A stretch of 64,000 nucleotides of DNA from Heligmosomoides polygyrus polygyrus (lineage: Eukaryota; Nematoda; Chromadorea; Rhabditida; Heligmosomidae), in contig OX377204.1 of assembly GCA_947396885.1 (NCBI GenBank), positions 24,063,706-24,127,705 on the forward strand. The letters are read 5' to 3'. A model generated the notes under the pieces. It saw nothing but the letters and a program-made list of their open reading frames with translations. It was not told the origin of the DNA and searched no databases. A program made the position numbers and the translations under genes. Numbering within the stretch: position 1 is the first letter of the stretch; every line of letters begins with the position of its first letter. Shown here in pieces: positions 45,076 to 56,824 of the stretch.

Positions 45076-46006
45076 AAATTTAATTAATTAAAAATAATTT
45101 AATTAATTATTTAATTTAATTTTTCTCTGATGTCTACCTTATGTAGCGTATTGAATAAATAAATAAATACACGAAGTAACGTTTAACACAAACCATTTGC
45201 CTAGATCAATGACAGCCGGCACCTCCTCCGACTGCGCTAATGGGGATCCTAACACGTCGCGAACATAAAAGTTAGATACAGAATCTAAAAGGAGCGTGAA
45301 AGATGGACGGAAAGAAGGCCAAGGCTCAGCGTCATAGTGCAAATATCGTCAATTCTAAGCAGGATACATTGGATCCGAATCAATCATTTTCGGATACACC
45401 GTTCCGAATCTCCAAAAACTCATGGCCCGCGAAATTGCTCGTTTCTGAAATATTAAAAAGACCGGGCCCACGGAATTTCCGTTGTCAAATTCAACCAGAA
45501 ATCCGTGGTTCGAGGAATTTGCGTTATCCGAAATTTTCGATCGGATGCAATGTATACTAACGAATCATAATCGTAAGCCGTTGACGTACAAATGTTAGGG
45601 GCAACAACAGCACTCAGCTTGCTACTTACAACCCTCCCCTTCCCTCTAGTCTTACCCTGAAAAATGCATTTCTTCGTTTCTTTCTCCATTTCTTCGTTCC
45701 TTCCGGCAAAAGTACGCAGTATTGCGTCGCGGGGCTGCACCACCCGCCGTTGTCATGGCGGGCCCGCGGCACCCGCAAGACTCTGCTGCTGGCCAAAGGC
45801 ATATGCTGTACTCCGCGAGAGTGTTGCGCGGGTAGCTACGCAGTTCGTAGCCACCCGCACAGCACTGTTGCCGCGATCCGTCGCCGGCGCGACTCGAAGG
45901 TATACCTGAATGAATTCGTATGATAAACGTCAAATTACAAAAATCTCATGCGGTATAACACAATGTGGAAGGAAAAAAGAACATGACAGGGTTGCTATGT
46001 AGCCAG
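45076..46006. other. No confident gene
   Basis: An AT-only stretch lies at 45080-45125 and a CG-rich part at 45725-45900. No element ends or exons recognised. The fragment 45365-45560 resembles degenerate hAT subterminal sequence (GGATCCGAATCAATCATTTTCGG), possibly an older relative of element 2. Confidence 0.4.
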
Positions 46007-46407
46007 TATAGTTGTGCTTTTTCGAAATTTTATCGAACGAATGAACGATCGAATTTATTCGATGTCAAAAATTTCCGATCGAATGATCGAGCGAATTTAT
46101 TCGATGTCGAAAATTTCCGAACGAATGAAACTCGATGTCGAAAATTTCCAAACGAACGAACGATCGAATTTATTCGACGTCGAAAATTTTCGAACGAATG
46201 AACGATCGAATTTATTCGACGTCGAGATTTTTCGAACGAATGAATAGTCGAATTTATTCGATGTCGAAAATTTTTGAATGATCGAATAGTCGAATAATTT
46301 GTTCGAATGAACGAATCATACTATATACAAAAGAGTTGTGCGCGTGTGTTTCCGTACTTCATTCCGTCCGTCACAGTGGCGTATTGGCGATACTCAACAA
46401 TTGATGG

Positions 46408-46660
46408 CGATCGACAGCGGCCCGAAGCTTCAGCTCGGGGCAATCGAGGTCGCTGAACACGGATCTCAAGATCGTTTATGGAGTATGGAGCGCCACCAAT
46501 CGATATGGATAAAATTATCGATTTTTTGCTGATGCCGTTCAAGCGGCCCAAAGCTTCAGCTCTGGGGCAATCGAGGTCGCTGAACACGAATCTGAAGTTC
46601 GTTTTTGGAGTATGGATCGCCATCAATCGATATGGATCAAATTATCGATTTTTTGTTGGT
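46408..46660. repeat. 126-bp tandem duplication
   Basis: Two units offset by 126 bp share CTTCAGCTC.GGGGCAATCG, AGGTCGCTGAACACG, TGGAGTATGGA.CGCCA and AATCGATATGGAT.AAATT. Units differ at roughly one base in ten. Confidence 0.88.
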
Positions 46661-47061
46661 CTCTAGTTTAACATGATTCTACTAAGATTTACTACTTCTT
46701 CATAAAAACAACAGATCTTCGGAATCATATTCACGAACACAACAACTGCTTCACGTGAAAGCTAATATCTAATATTATCTAATATCCTCGAGTACTCTTT
46801 AGTGTGTCTTCACAAGGTAATTTGCAATCAATGGTTGAAGGTCGAACTACAAAAATGTCTGCCTTTGAAAAAAAAAGTTCACGGAAGCCCGTTTTCAACT
46901 AGAGTAAACCCTTGAGATTTAAAAGAGGTAGTAGTATTCCTCCTAGTACTTCACGTTGCGTCAATTTCGCTGTCGACTCCAACTCTTTGTGCTCTTCGAG
47001 TTCACTTTCCGACGAGGTGATGGGTTCCAATTCTTGTTCGCCCTCCTCTTTGCCTCCCCGG

Positions 47062-48510
47062 CAGGGATGAGCGGATAATGAAATTTTGAAAACCGGATAA
47101 CGGATAGCGGATAATTTTGCCCGAAAATGGCCGGATAACGGAAAAACGGATAACGAACAAACAACAAAAATTAAAACTCGTTTTATATTGCACTAATTTC
47201 AACAACGGATCAGGACTTGATGCACTGTTAATTTATAAGCCATTTTAAGACATTTTAGTAGTGTTTTTAAACGTCTTACAGTCGCCACATTAACGACGCT
47301 CTATGGTGTTTTCTGCCCATCCGTAGGAAGACAAACGCACAGCAACTACCCGCCTTTCATCTGTTCCCAAGGGGTCGGTTGGATTGTCTTATTTATCAGC
47401 CTTACTCTGCGCTTAACTCTTTTTTCAATAAGAGCAGTTGAAAAATTGAATAGTCCTTGAAAGAGCAATTCTTCCGATGTCTCTGGAAATAAGAAGAAGG
47501 CAGGAGACATCCAGCCAAACAAACTTCACATAAAATGATCTTGTCCTACACATGCTATGCACCGTTATTGTTGTTGCTGCTCGATGGCATTCCAAGATCC
47601 AAGGTACTTCAACGTGGAATTATCTGGGATGGATAAAATACTAACTTTATGCAGTAATTGCAAGCAATTGTGTACGGCAAACACACACTCAAAGAATTAC
47701 GACATCTAGACCCATCTGAGGAAGAATATCCGACCCATCCCTTCTGGAGCAAAGGAAAAATATCCGACCCAGCCCCAAAACGGAGGTGTTCCCTATGTTA
47801 CCTATAAGTTTCACAAAAAAATTTCAAAAATTAAAACAAAACTACATGTCTTCAGCACCCATGATGATAAGATTGTTTAGTAGTTTATTGCTCCCTAAAA
47901 TTTTTAATGGAGAAGTTGCTTTCTCTGTGTATTTGGATTAATCCTATTTCTTTTGCTAGTATTCATTGCTGCACCGCAGTATTTTTTTTTGATAATTCAC
48001 GACAGCATATGGCTGAAAAGGTACCATTACCGCTTGCAATCAAATCGAACATACTGCAATCGTGTAACCACAAATGATACGATGGAAGGATCGGCGGTAA
48101 AAATTCTTCCCAGGATGCGGCTCTCCACTTTTGACAATTACTAGTAGTAGTTTGTGTGCCTTCTTGGTCAGCACATGACTTGAAATGAATGAACAGTGCT
48201 GCGCTATAAGTATGGTACAGGCTTAGCGGGCCTTCTGGAAGGCTGGAAGTTAGATATCTTTAAAACTATGTAGCTAGTTCCCAAGTGAAGAAACTTCAAT
48301 TAACCTTTCTAGATTTGAATACTTCTGTCGTTTCTAACGACCACTCTTACGATCGTGAAGGATCCTGTACATAGTCCACCCACCATCACGTTCAATGCTA
48401 AGATTCAGCTAACTTGTTGTTCGTTATCCGGCCCAAAATCGCCGGATAACGAACAACAAAACGGATAGGCCGAAACCCCGGAAACCGGATATAAAGGTTA
48501 CGGGTTTTTT
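47062..48510. mobile_element. Nested hAT-like element, right end unclear (GGATAACGGAT arrays)
   Basis: Starts with the hAT-type end CAGGGATGAGCGGAT at 47062, followed by a GGATAACGGATAGCGGATAA array to 47160. A matching, inverted-type array (GTTCGTTATCCGGCCC, CGCCGGATAACGAAC) lies at 48420-48500, but no CCGCTCATCCCTG end follows. The right terminus seems lost, so its full extent and target duplication cannot be shown. Confidence 0.6.
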
Positions 48511-49336
48511 GTCACGTGGCGCAAATCCATCCTTCCGGCTGCAGGTTTATGGGGAGCAAGCTGAACATACAAAAGCGCGCGGCCACTGCTGCGACAAGCG
48601 CGACGTCTACATAGTGTGTGTTGCTGCACTCACGGATTCTAAAGCTCTTGTAACTGCATAAACCTCTTTTGCTGCCCCTGCTCAGTCCTACGGTGCACTT
48701 ATTCAAAGAAAATCGATATTTCGAGAAGGAATTGGATGACCTAATCGAAGAAATGTTGTTGTTTGTTGTTTTCAGTTGTTTCCATTGTGAAAAGATTTAG
48801 GGTCCCTTTGTGACAAGAAGCTCCATTTCTTAAAGTCACATATCTAGATACAATATAGCATACCTCGGGAGTTTGTTAGAGCTCCATTTTCCCCTGAGAG
48901 TCCACCTAGAGAGCCCTGCGTCAGTGGCGGTTCGCCGCATGCGACAGAGGCCGACGCGCGCGCGGCCAAAATCTGTATGCTCGTACTACCAGCCCAGGTT
49001 TATCCGATATTCGAATAAAATTATTCGTTCGAATAGAGTTTACTATTCGATTCGAATAATATTCGAATATGGCTCCCTTCGATGTTCGAATTCGAACGAA
49101 TATTCGACTTTTGAAAATCATCGATAATCGAATTTGAACGAATATTTGACTTTTCAAAATTATCGATAATCGAATTCGAACGAATATTCGACTTTTGAAA
49201 ATTATCGATAATCGAATTCGAACGAATATTCGAAAATCAAGGAAACCGAATGATCGAATAATTCGAATGAATATTCGAATAAATTATTCGAATAATTATT
49301 CGAATATATTCGTTCGGGTACAACTATAGTAGCCAG

Positions 49337-50495
49337 AAAAGAAAAGGAGCAGAAACAAAGGCTCTCGTTTCCACATCAGGAGAAGCTAGAGCGAAGACAG
49401 GAAAGAAGGGCGAAGATGCATGGCGCGGAACGAAGGTGCAAATCAGTCAGTTCTTTTCAGAAAGCAGGACCACCATAGAACAAGCTATGAATCACAAGGT
49501 CTCAGAGCTGCAGTGAACGCTTTTTTCGAAGCAAAGCATTTTCGTGAAGAGCCTACCTCACAAAAACATGAAGCCTATAAAAAGAGCGAAATCGATGGTG
49601 TTGCACAGGAGGCATGGGAATTAGTTTAGCAGACTCATAGGATGAACACCTGGAGCTGGATCTGAAATTTCTTGGGCACACGCAAAGACTTAATTGTTCA
49701 AGGCATCTCGGCTCAGCTGTTCGTTTATCAAAAATACCCAGCAGCGATAAGCACCAAAACTGCAGCTCCAGGCGCACTACAAGTGAAAGTGAAAATTGCC
49801 TTTCGTTGCGAAAATGCCGAAACAGTAATAGCATGAGTTCTACCTAAGACGGTGGAGCAAAACGCAGCTGAATGGAAAGCGACATTGTTGGAGCGTGTCA
49901 TCTGAATGAGGATTTTTATCGTCGGAATCGTATAAGAAGAAGAGCTTGTCGCCATAATACCAGCAGCTATTACGAACTATCAATGGAGCATCAGCTGTCA
50001 GTCCACGCCTCTTCATAAATCAACGCCATGGAAAAATGATGGGGAGTGGTGGTGTAGCCGTCCGTCACTCAGCTGAGCATCAGGATAAAGTTTCCGGCGA
50101 AGTATTCAATCCGTCGTCTTCCCATTCTGGATTGATTCTGGATTGTTGCTTGTGACTACTGCACATTGCCGGAAAGTGCATCAGTTGCAGTTTCCAACAG
50201 CAAGTTAAGGGACTGTATCCGCACCCCATTTTGCCATATTTGTCCTTCAATACGTATCGTTCAGGTGTAGGAACTAAAAGCAAAGGAGCTTGCGCCCATG
50301 CAACGTAGCTGGATCCACATCATGCAGCTCGTTGATGACCAACATTTGAAGGCGACTTCCACACCTACTTTCGATACCGAATATCTCTAGCCTCACCTTA
50401 GCGACTTATTTTATTCGTTAGTCCTTCTTGTCTTCATTACAACAGCCTTTATGTAGATCGCCCTTTTATTTCTTATCTGTGTTGATTTTTTTTTT
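49337..50495. other. No confident gene
   Basis: Short frames (for example 49420-49629) match nothing I recognise; ordinary AT-rich sequence. Confidence 0.35.
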
Positions 50496-50793
50496 GGGCG
50501 CGTGTAGCGCAGTGGGAGGAGGCGCGACTGTCGCGTGCACCCGATACCAGGATCCTGGTTCGGATTTCCCGCCCAGGCCAACCAAGCCTTCCATCCCTCC
50601 GGGTCGGTGAATTGGTACCAGACTTGTCTGGGAAGGATAAAGCGCTGACTTGTTCATCGGCTGGCCACCGCAAGTCATTGTATGGCCAAATACGCATTCA
50701 TATAGCCTCCACGACATCCCGTAGAAGTAGAATGCGCTGGCGCATCCCAGAAGGGATTGAGTAATGCCGTCCTTTATCCTTTATCCTTTATTA
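50496..50793 (+). mobile_element. tRNA-derived SINE, full-length copy C
   Basis: Full-length copy in plus orientation and the best one for reading the head. The A-box-like TGTAGCGCAGTGG is at 50503-50515 and the B-box-like GGTTCGGATT at 50557-50566. The body follows and the tail is (CCTTTAT)n at 50771-50792. TTGATTTTTTT before 50496 and again at 50794-50804 is the target duplication. This head would act as an internal RNA polymerase III promoter. Confidence 0.93.
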
Positions 50794-51550
50794 TTGATTT
50801 TTTTAAAATTCTTTATGCGATTCTTATGACATTTAACAGACTCTTCTTTCCAGGTGCAGCACTAACAGTGTCAAATTGGTTCAAAGAAGGCATCAATTGA
50901 GTAACTGTTTGATGGGAGAGTATGTTAGAAAAAGCGCTGATAAAGTTTTTGTGTAAGTAATCTTTGGAAAAAAAATATTTGGATTGTCGAAAATAAAGAA
51001 CTTTGCGAGCAGCTGTCGAGTTAATCACAACGACTTCAACTTCTCAGATTTTCCGAGGATCTCATGGACAAGACACATTTTGTACTTCGAGGAGCAACGT
51101 CTGCATTCGAAATTGTACTCTATAAAATGCCGAGTGATAACTGCTAAGGCTGATTTAAGTGTTCTCCGTACAAAATTTTTGAGACACTAGATGCAGCTGA
51201 ACGATGGACTTCTCGCGACAAAAATTTTCCACCCTTTGAAGGAAAAACACCAGGGAGTGAAAATTGTGTCATCTTAAAGTTCAAGATGCAGTTAATAGAC
51301 AATAAAAAAACAAAGCTTCTTTGCAGCGATCGTCGATATGATTAGGGCGAATCGTGTTCCAAATTCTCATTTTTCATGAAAAATTAATTTTCTATCTGAA
51401 ATGACCATCACACAGTTAAAATTCTGTCACAAAAATTCTTCCTCTTGATCCATAAACAGTGAAAAAATCATGGTTTTCTGAAATGATTAAATTGGATCGA
51501 CCCCTACTCGATATGGCTCCGACATCATTGAAACGACAAAATTCGATGTT
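50794..51550. other. No gene seen
   Basis: AT-rich, unrecognised. Confidence 0.35.
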
Positions 51551-51554
51551 CACA

Positions 51555-52215
51555 AAAATGATTATAACTCGATAAGTTTTTCTAAATTTGAAAAAGTTAG
51601 CGACTTTTCGAAATCTAAAAGAAAAAACTTTCTTACTGAATAAAAAGCAGCTTTCAAGGAAGTCTTCATGTGCGGCGGGTACGGTTCGATTTCTGACCGA
51701 AAAAATTGAAGTTATTTCGTATAAATGATCAAAACTTCGTAAGTTTTTTGAAGTTTGAAAAAGCAAATTTGCATTTAAAAGCCAAAGAAAAAGCGCTCTC
51801 TAAATAGATAAGAACAAACTTTCAACAAGCGGGTCTTCATAAGGTGGGTGATGGGAGTTCGATTCCTGATCCATTGTTGCTGAAATACGTGAACGTGAAT
51901 ACGTTAAGTAGAATTTTTGAAAAAAGCCATTAGAGTTTTCGAATGTAAAAAAAACCTAAAAAACCTGAGTTGTGATCAATTTTGTGAAGACGTGGCCAGA
52001 GTTTTGGTCGATTCTGCACCGACGACATTGGAAGGATTTGACAAAAATGATCATAACTCTGTTCGTTTTCCGAAATTCAAAAATCCCAATAGCTTTTTAA
52101 GAAATAGAGGAAAGGCGCCTTTCAACTGTTGTAAAATCAGTTTTCAATAGGGAGGACTTCTTAGGGGGCGAGGGGGGTTGGATTTCTGGACGATTCTTAG
52201 CGAAAAAAATCGACC
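51555..52215. repeat. Degenerate ~160-bp tandem repeat
   Basis: A recurring order of words (ATGATNATAACTCG.TAAGTTTTT, AAA.TTTGAAAAA, CTTTCAA, CTTCAT/CTT, GGTTCGATTTCTGA) starts near 51558, 51725 and 52047, i.e. 167 and 322 bp apart; a weaker unit sits between. An inverted relative (CTTACCGAGTTATAGTCATT) appears near 52320-52345. Not coding. Confidence 0.65.
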
Positions 52216-53736
52216 CGAAACCGACCAGAAAAGACCTCTTTTCTAAAAACCGATTTTTATATTGAAAAAAGCTATTCTTCTCTAGCTTTGAAAAACTTTT
52301 GGTTTTTCGAATTTCGGAAAACTTACCGAGTTATAGTCATTTTTGGGAACGTCGAATTTTGTTGCTCTAGTGACGTCCGTGCCGTAATGACCAGGGGTTT
52401 ATTCAAATATATTTATATCAGAAAACCATTATTTCTGCACTGTGCACAGGCCAAAGCTTAAAACTTTTTGTAGCAGGATTTTGACTGCATAGGTAGTCCA
52501 CTTCAGGTAGAAATTAATTAACCTTTCTCGAAAAACGAAAATTTCGAATGCAATTAGCCTTAATCATATCGAAGATCGCTGCGAATAAGCGTGGTTTTTC
52601 ACTGCACAATAATCATGACTTAACATTTTATGAAGCACATTTCCATTCTCTTATGTTCTTTCCTTCAGAAGGAAGAATTTTTTCCGCGAGACGTCCATCC
52701 TGCAGTTCCGATCGATGATATCGGAGAGCGCAATGGCCGCACGTAATTACCATATTTCGGATATTTTGAAGAATCCGAAAAACTGATAAATTTTTAAAAA
52801 TTATAGGAAATGTGGGATCTATATTTTAAAGAAGAAGACGTAAAAATAGCGGTTTTGATGTGATTAGCGGGGTCGATATTTTTCGGCAAATCTGGACTCC
52901 TGTTAATACAGAAGATCGCTTCAGAAAAACACAAATTCCAACTCCCCGATCACTGTGAGTCAAACAGGGCTCAAATTTTCATAGAGTAGAATTCCATTTT
53001 CTAATGCTGTTTCCTGCAGAAGAAAGAAAATTAATTCCGAGACAAGTCCATCATTCAGTTCCCATTCCGTCATCTACTCGAAGGACGTTTAAAAAATCTT
53101 GCGGGGAAAGCATTTAAGTCATACTTGCTAATTAACACCACACACAAATTTTATAGAGCACACAATTGCAAATGTCGTAGATGTTGCTGCTTCAGAAAAA
53201 AAACTGTCGTGTCCATGACTTTCTGGAAAAATACCTGAAAAATTTGAAATGTCTCTCTCATTGACTCCAAATCTGCCGGCAGAAAATCTTTATTTTTAAT
53301 AAAGAAGGCGATACGTTACACTGTCGTAGACACGCCTAAAAAGCAACTCATTAAGAAATTCAAACATCGCCTAAAACTGAAAGAGTTCGACCCCGCCCCA
53401 CAAACGGCGTCACGTACGACCTCCCCTTCGTTCTCGAACGTCAAGCTTGAGCCTGATCAAGCCTACTCATTCTTTATAACATTCACGTTGTCTATATTCT
53501 CAAAGTGCCCGTTTCCTAGGCGGCGAGAATTCTTGGGAGGCATGAATTTATGGGAAGGAACGAAAAAGGTTTGCCTGAAGATAGGCGGCGAAACGAAGCA
53601 TTTTGGAAAAAGAAAAATGTGTAATTTCCACTTTTAATTTTTTTATTACGCTAGAAACGTTCTTCGTCGAGCCGTCAAGCACATCAGCGAACCCACTAAG
53701 AGACTAGTCTGACTAGCGCCATGTAGACGTATCGTA
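52216..53736. other. No gene seen; paired-word repeats
   Basis: AT-rich with recurring phrases such as GAC.AGTCCATC.TGCAGTTCC (near 52690 and 53042) suggesting another decayed repeat. No exons I can defend. Confidence 0.4.
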
Positions 53737-54604
53737 TTAGATTGAACGAAAAGTCCTGCAACAGTAGCACAACAATATTCAAATTTGTCTCTATTTGCTA
53801 AAACAAAAACTCTGTTTACGATATATTTCCCATTCAAGCTTAAGATCCGACCCCATCCTTCAGGCAGCCTTTCAATTCCTTTTCGCTAAAATTCCAAGGG
53901 CTGTGAGGAAAAGGATTCAGAAACTTCCATTTCCAGTGGGGTCGATCATCGAACTCTCTATCTCGAAGATGCTATTTCAGAGCTCTGAGTAGGAGGTAGT
54001 CAAAAGGAGCGAGGTCTGGACAGTAAGGGGATATGGCAGAACTTCCCAGCCTAACTCCTGGATTTTCTCGCGACTCACTTTTGCGACATGAGGACGCGCG
54101 TTGTCGTGCAGCAGGTAGACATTTTCCCGTTCTGGACGTTTTTGGCGCTTGGCGTTGGCGGAGCTGGGTAGCGTAGACAGATGCTGTGACTGTGGTCTCA
54201 CTGTCCAGCAACTCCCAGTAAAGCATGCCTTCTGAGTCCAACAGTGGGGCGTCCGGAACGAGGTCGACCTTGGAGAAAGATATCTCCAGCCTCGAAGCGC
54301 GGATATCAACGGGGCACTGTGGAATAGTGAATGACTTCCTCCTTCAGTGCAGCGCAGATGTTGGAGGCTGCAGTCCTTGCGGAATGGCCTTGCAGAAATT
54401 CGTAGTAGACGATAGGTCGTAGGATGGTTGTGCTTATCGTTCACATTGTTGTTGTATTCCTTCTCGACGAGGCCTTATGTAGTATGCATGAGGAAGCTTC
54501 GAGAATGTCCTGTGACGTCACCACACAAGATCAATACTGTAAGAGCTTTCAAAAATTTAACACGCAGTAGCGTAAAGCGTTGCAAGACTTTTCGGCCAAC
54601 CCAA
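53737..54604 (-). mobile_element. Mariner remnant with both inverted repeats
   Basis: An 868-bp element. Its ends TTAGATTGAACGAAAAGTCC and (complement of right) TTGGGTTGGCCGAAAAGTCT are imperfect inverted repeats, flanked by TA at 53735-53736 and 54605-54606. About 400 bp shorter than a full mariner. The terminal CGAAAAGTC.TGCAAC is a widespread mariner end type, different from the 14.7-kb element. Confidence 0.9.
53755..54445 (-). pseudogene. Broken mariner transposase (C-terminal two thirds)
   Basis: On the minus strand: MLYWELLDSETTVTASVYATQLRQ (between catalytic Asp 1 and 2), NVYLLHDNARPHVAKVSREK (Asp 2), then LGW.VLPYP and after a shift YCPDLAPFDYLLLRALK (Asp 3). The C-terminus NGKYIVNRVFVLANRDKF ends near 53760. 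Frames shift at least twice and the N-terminal DNA-binding part is largely missing, so it is dead. Confidence 0.9.
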
Positions 54605-54606
54605 TA

Positions 54607-54790
54607 AGATCCGTCCATACCTACTTGGCGCTGCTTATCCCAAAGTACTTTTGCGCGCTACCTGGAGCAGTCGTGATCGAGAGAATGTTTTCGGCCACTG
54701 AACGCATATTGAATGATTTGCCAAGAATGCTAGCAACGAGAATTTGTAGAAGGCTACTTACCAGAACGTTAGCATTTTACAGACAGGTCT
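54607..54790 (+). pseudogene. hAT transposase dimerisation-domain remnant
   Basis: The plus-strand frame right after the mariner reads LALLIPKYFCALPGAVVIER, then MFSATERILNDLPRMLAT. hAT transposases end in a dimerisation domain of the form KYL..P.TS...ER.FS.AG.I..D.RNRL, and this fits that order well, including ER.FSA. Upstream coding is cut off by the mariner, which appears to have inserted into a TA of this relic. It is too short to function. Confidence 0.55.
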
Positions 54791-56262
54791 TTAATGGTGT
54801 TTTGTTAGTTCCTTCGACGCAAATAAGCTCAGAGGGATTTACCTTGTAGGACAGTCCTATTCCTATATGTACAACGCTTTGGGTGTACGAAATTGAGGTT
54901 TGTGCAGCATTGTTGTGTCCCACCCTAATAATGAACTGATCTGAGTCGTTTCTGATGTAATTTTACCCACGTGTGCCTTCTTACCAAGGCGAATGTCCAC
55001 TGAGTACAAGGTGCCTCCACCCCCACAGAGCCTACATATTTGTGTTGTTCCCTCGGAGCTTTGCGGGCGCGTGCCATCATCGGGATTGTACATACTCGGT
55101 TACAACAGTCACACGAAAGGGTTTTGCAAAGGACTGGGAAAGGGAGGGAATTCAAGGGTCTGCCAGATCTTATTTGAACTCTAATTTGTCGTTGAAAGGT
55201 GGTTTAATTTTCTGCCCACTCTTTGTTGGTAGCGAACGTATATGTTACATTGTAGTATGTTACACGGCGTTCGTTGAAAATTAGGTGTTCACCTGTTAAA
55301 GTAGATAGAAACATAACACGTTTTTCCTGACTTTTTCATATGAAATAATAGTTCGTAGCTAATTGCATGTTTAAATAAAATTTATCTATTTACCGAAAAT
55401 TTTCCTTAAAAAGATCATTGAAAAATTTAACGCCGGGAACCTTGTGTATAGTCCTGGTTTCAATCTACAAGAAGGTGCGGCAGGTAAAAGAAACGATCAT
55501 GCCGTGCATCCGTCTGGCTTGCTGCGATTTTCATTTGACTGATAGTGCAAATGCCGTTCACTTGAGAAAGCAAAGAAAAGATATGATTGTTCTTATAGAC
55601 CTTTTGTTCGTGTCCCTAACAAATGTGTAACTCCATGCAAACAGAATATTTGCTATCAATCAAATAAAAATTGCTACGATCTTGATACGACCTTGTCGAA
55701 TGCATGGCGTGATCTCTTCTGTTGACATATTAAATGCTTGTTGCTTTCCTGCAGTTGAAAACAAGCCTTAATTTATTATTTCCCTAATTTGCTAAAGTTT
55801 CGAGCCGTCTTATGGGTGGAAGCAAAATATAAAATTTCAATGAAAGTTATACGTCCTGTCTGAATTGTCCTTAAACAAAAAATTAATCCAAATTATTTGA
55901 AAAGGTTTTGTTTTTAAATCGAAAAAGCTCGTTTAGATTTAGAGCATACACTATTCAGTCTCAAAGACGTCAAGCTTGTCTCGGAGAGCGTCGTCCACTT
56001 TGATATGAAAAGTCTCCCATTTAAAGTGAAAATGGTGGATAAAGAATAAAACACGACAACTCGATCATTTCACTTTCCTGCGGAATGGAGGAAATTTTCA
56101 GAGTTTTCTAAGAGATGGAAAAGCTGTACTTATATTGATAAGGTTAAAGAAAGGCACATGACTAATGGAAGAAACTCATGTCCACTTAAGCGGGACGTCT
56201 GGAAAAAAATCAGAACGCTAGAAATTCATTTGCAAAAAAAATATGTGTAGATAATGTCATAA
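54791..56262. other. No confident gene
   Basis: Short frames only. Nothing recognised. Confidence 0.35.
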
Positions 56263-56503
56263 TGAGTCAAAGGAGGTGGTGTACATACATAGATTCAATC
56301 TCGAGGGCGCTGAAAAAAAGAAACTGGATTTCGTTAAAATCACCAATGAATTAGCCACCAATCTAGTAGGCGAAATGCGATTTGAAGCAATCGACGGCAA
56401 GATCTTAGAAGAAGGGGTGGCGGCTTGCATGACGAGAACCCTTTTTACGCGGCTTCAAACAGAAAACAGCCGACAGCTGGAGCGAATTCTTCACGCCGCA
56501 AAG
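56263..56503 (+). CDS. Candidate host exon ending at a strong splice donor
   Basis: About 76 codons of even, coding-like sequence (FNLEGAEKKKLDFVKITNEL, then NLVGEMRFEAIDGKILEEGV and LQTENSRQLERILHAAK) end exactly at AAG|GTGAGA, a good 5' splice site. A strong acceptor, TTTCTTCTGTTGCAG, follows at 56762-56776, making a 273-bp intron. In the matching phase the next exon adds about 15 codons (SYIENVKERK...) and stops near 56822. I do not recognise the family; charge pattern suggests helices. Weak point: an in-frame stop lies just upstream with no convincing acceptor or ATG, so this may be a broken gene copy. Confidence 0.4.
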
Positions 56504-56776
56504 GTGAGAAACTCTCTCGGCTGTCGACATGGCCCTCATATTCACGCATGAGTATTGAGTGGCTAGGCTAGGACGCAGTGACAGAAACAGGGTGAGGCTG
56601 TTCTTAAATTTCGAACCCTCCGGGTTATTAAGGAAACTCGGGAATGAGCCGTCGGTCGGCCCTCCGTATCTTGACCGGAGCAGGCTCAAAGTGGGCTGCG
56701 ATTTCTGCCAACAATTTACGACCCCCCTCGAGAAAATCGATGGATTTCAATGTTATGTTGTTTCTTCTGTTGCAGT

Positions 56777-56824
56777 CATATATAGAAAATGTGAAGGAAA
56801 GAAAAATAGTTATTATCACATAGT
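56777..56824 (+). CDS. Candidate terminal exon, overlapping foldback element
   Basis: Begins right after the TTGCAG acceptor at 56776 and reads about 15 codons to TAG in the phase left by the previous candidate exon. From about 56802 it lies in the left end of the foldback element, so the original 3' end of the gene may have been replaced by the element. Confidence 0.3.

Larger units (their letters stand above)
46007..49328. mobile_element. hAT-like non-autonomous element 3 (TTCGAAT arrays), with nested insertions
   Basis: A 3322-bp segment with ends TATAGTTGTGC and (complement of right) TATAGTTGTAC, flanked by a perfect 8-bp duplication GTAGCCAG at 45999-46006 and 49329-49336. Arrays of ATTCGATGTCGAAAATTT/CGAACGAATG fill 46020-46320, and arrays of ATTCGAATAATTCGAAT fill 49005-49318. 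The interior includes a 126-bp tandem duplication and parts of another hAT-like family. No transposase frame seen. Confidence 0.88.

Noticed and set aside
46020..46320. CRISPR-like array
   Set aside because: Repeat units are short, overlapping and variable with no spacers; they are hAT subterminal arrays in a eukaryotic genome.
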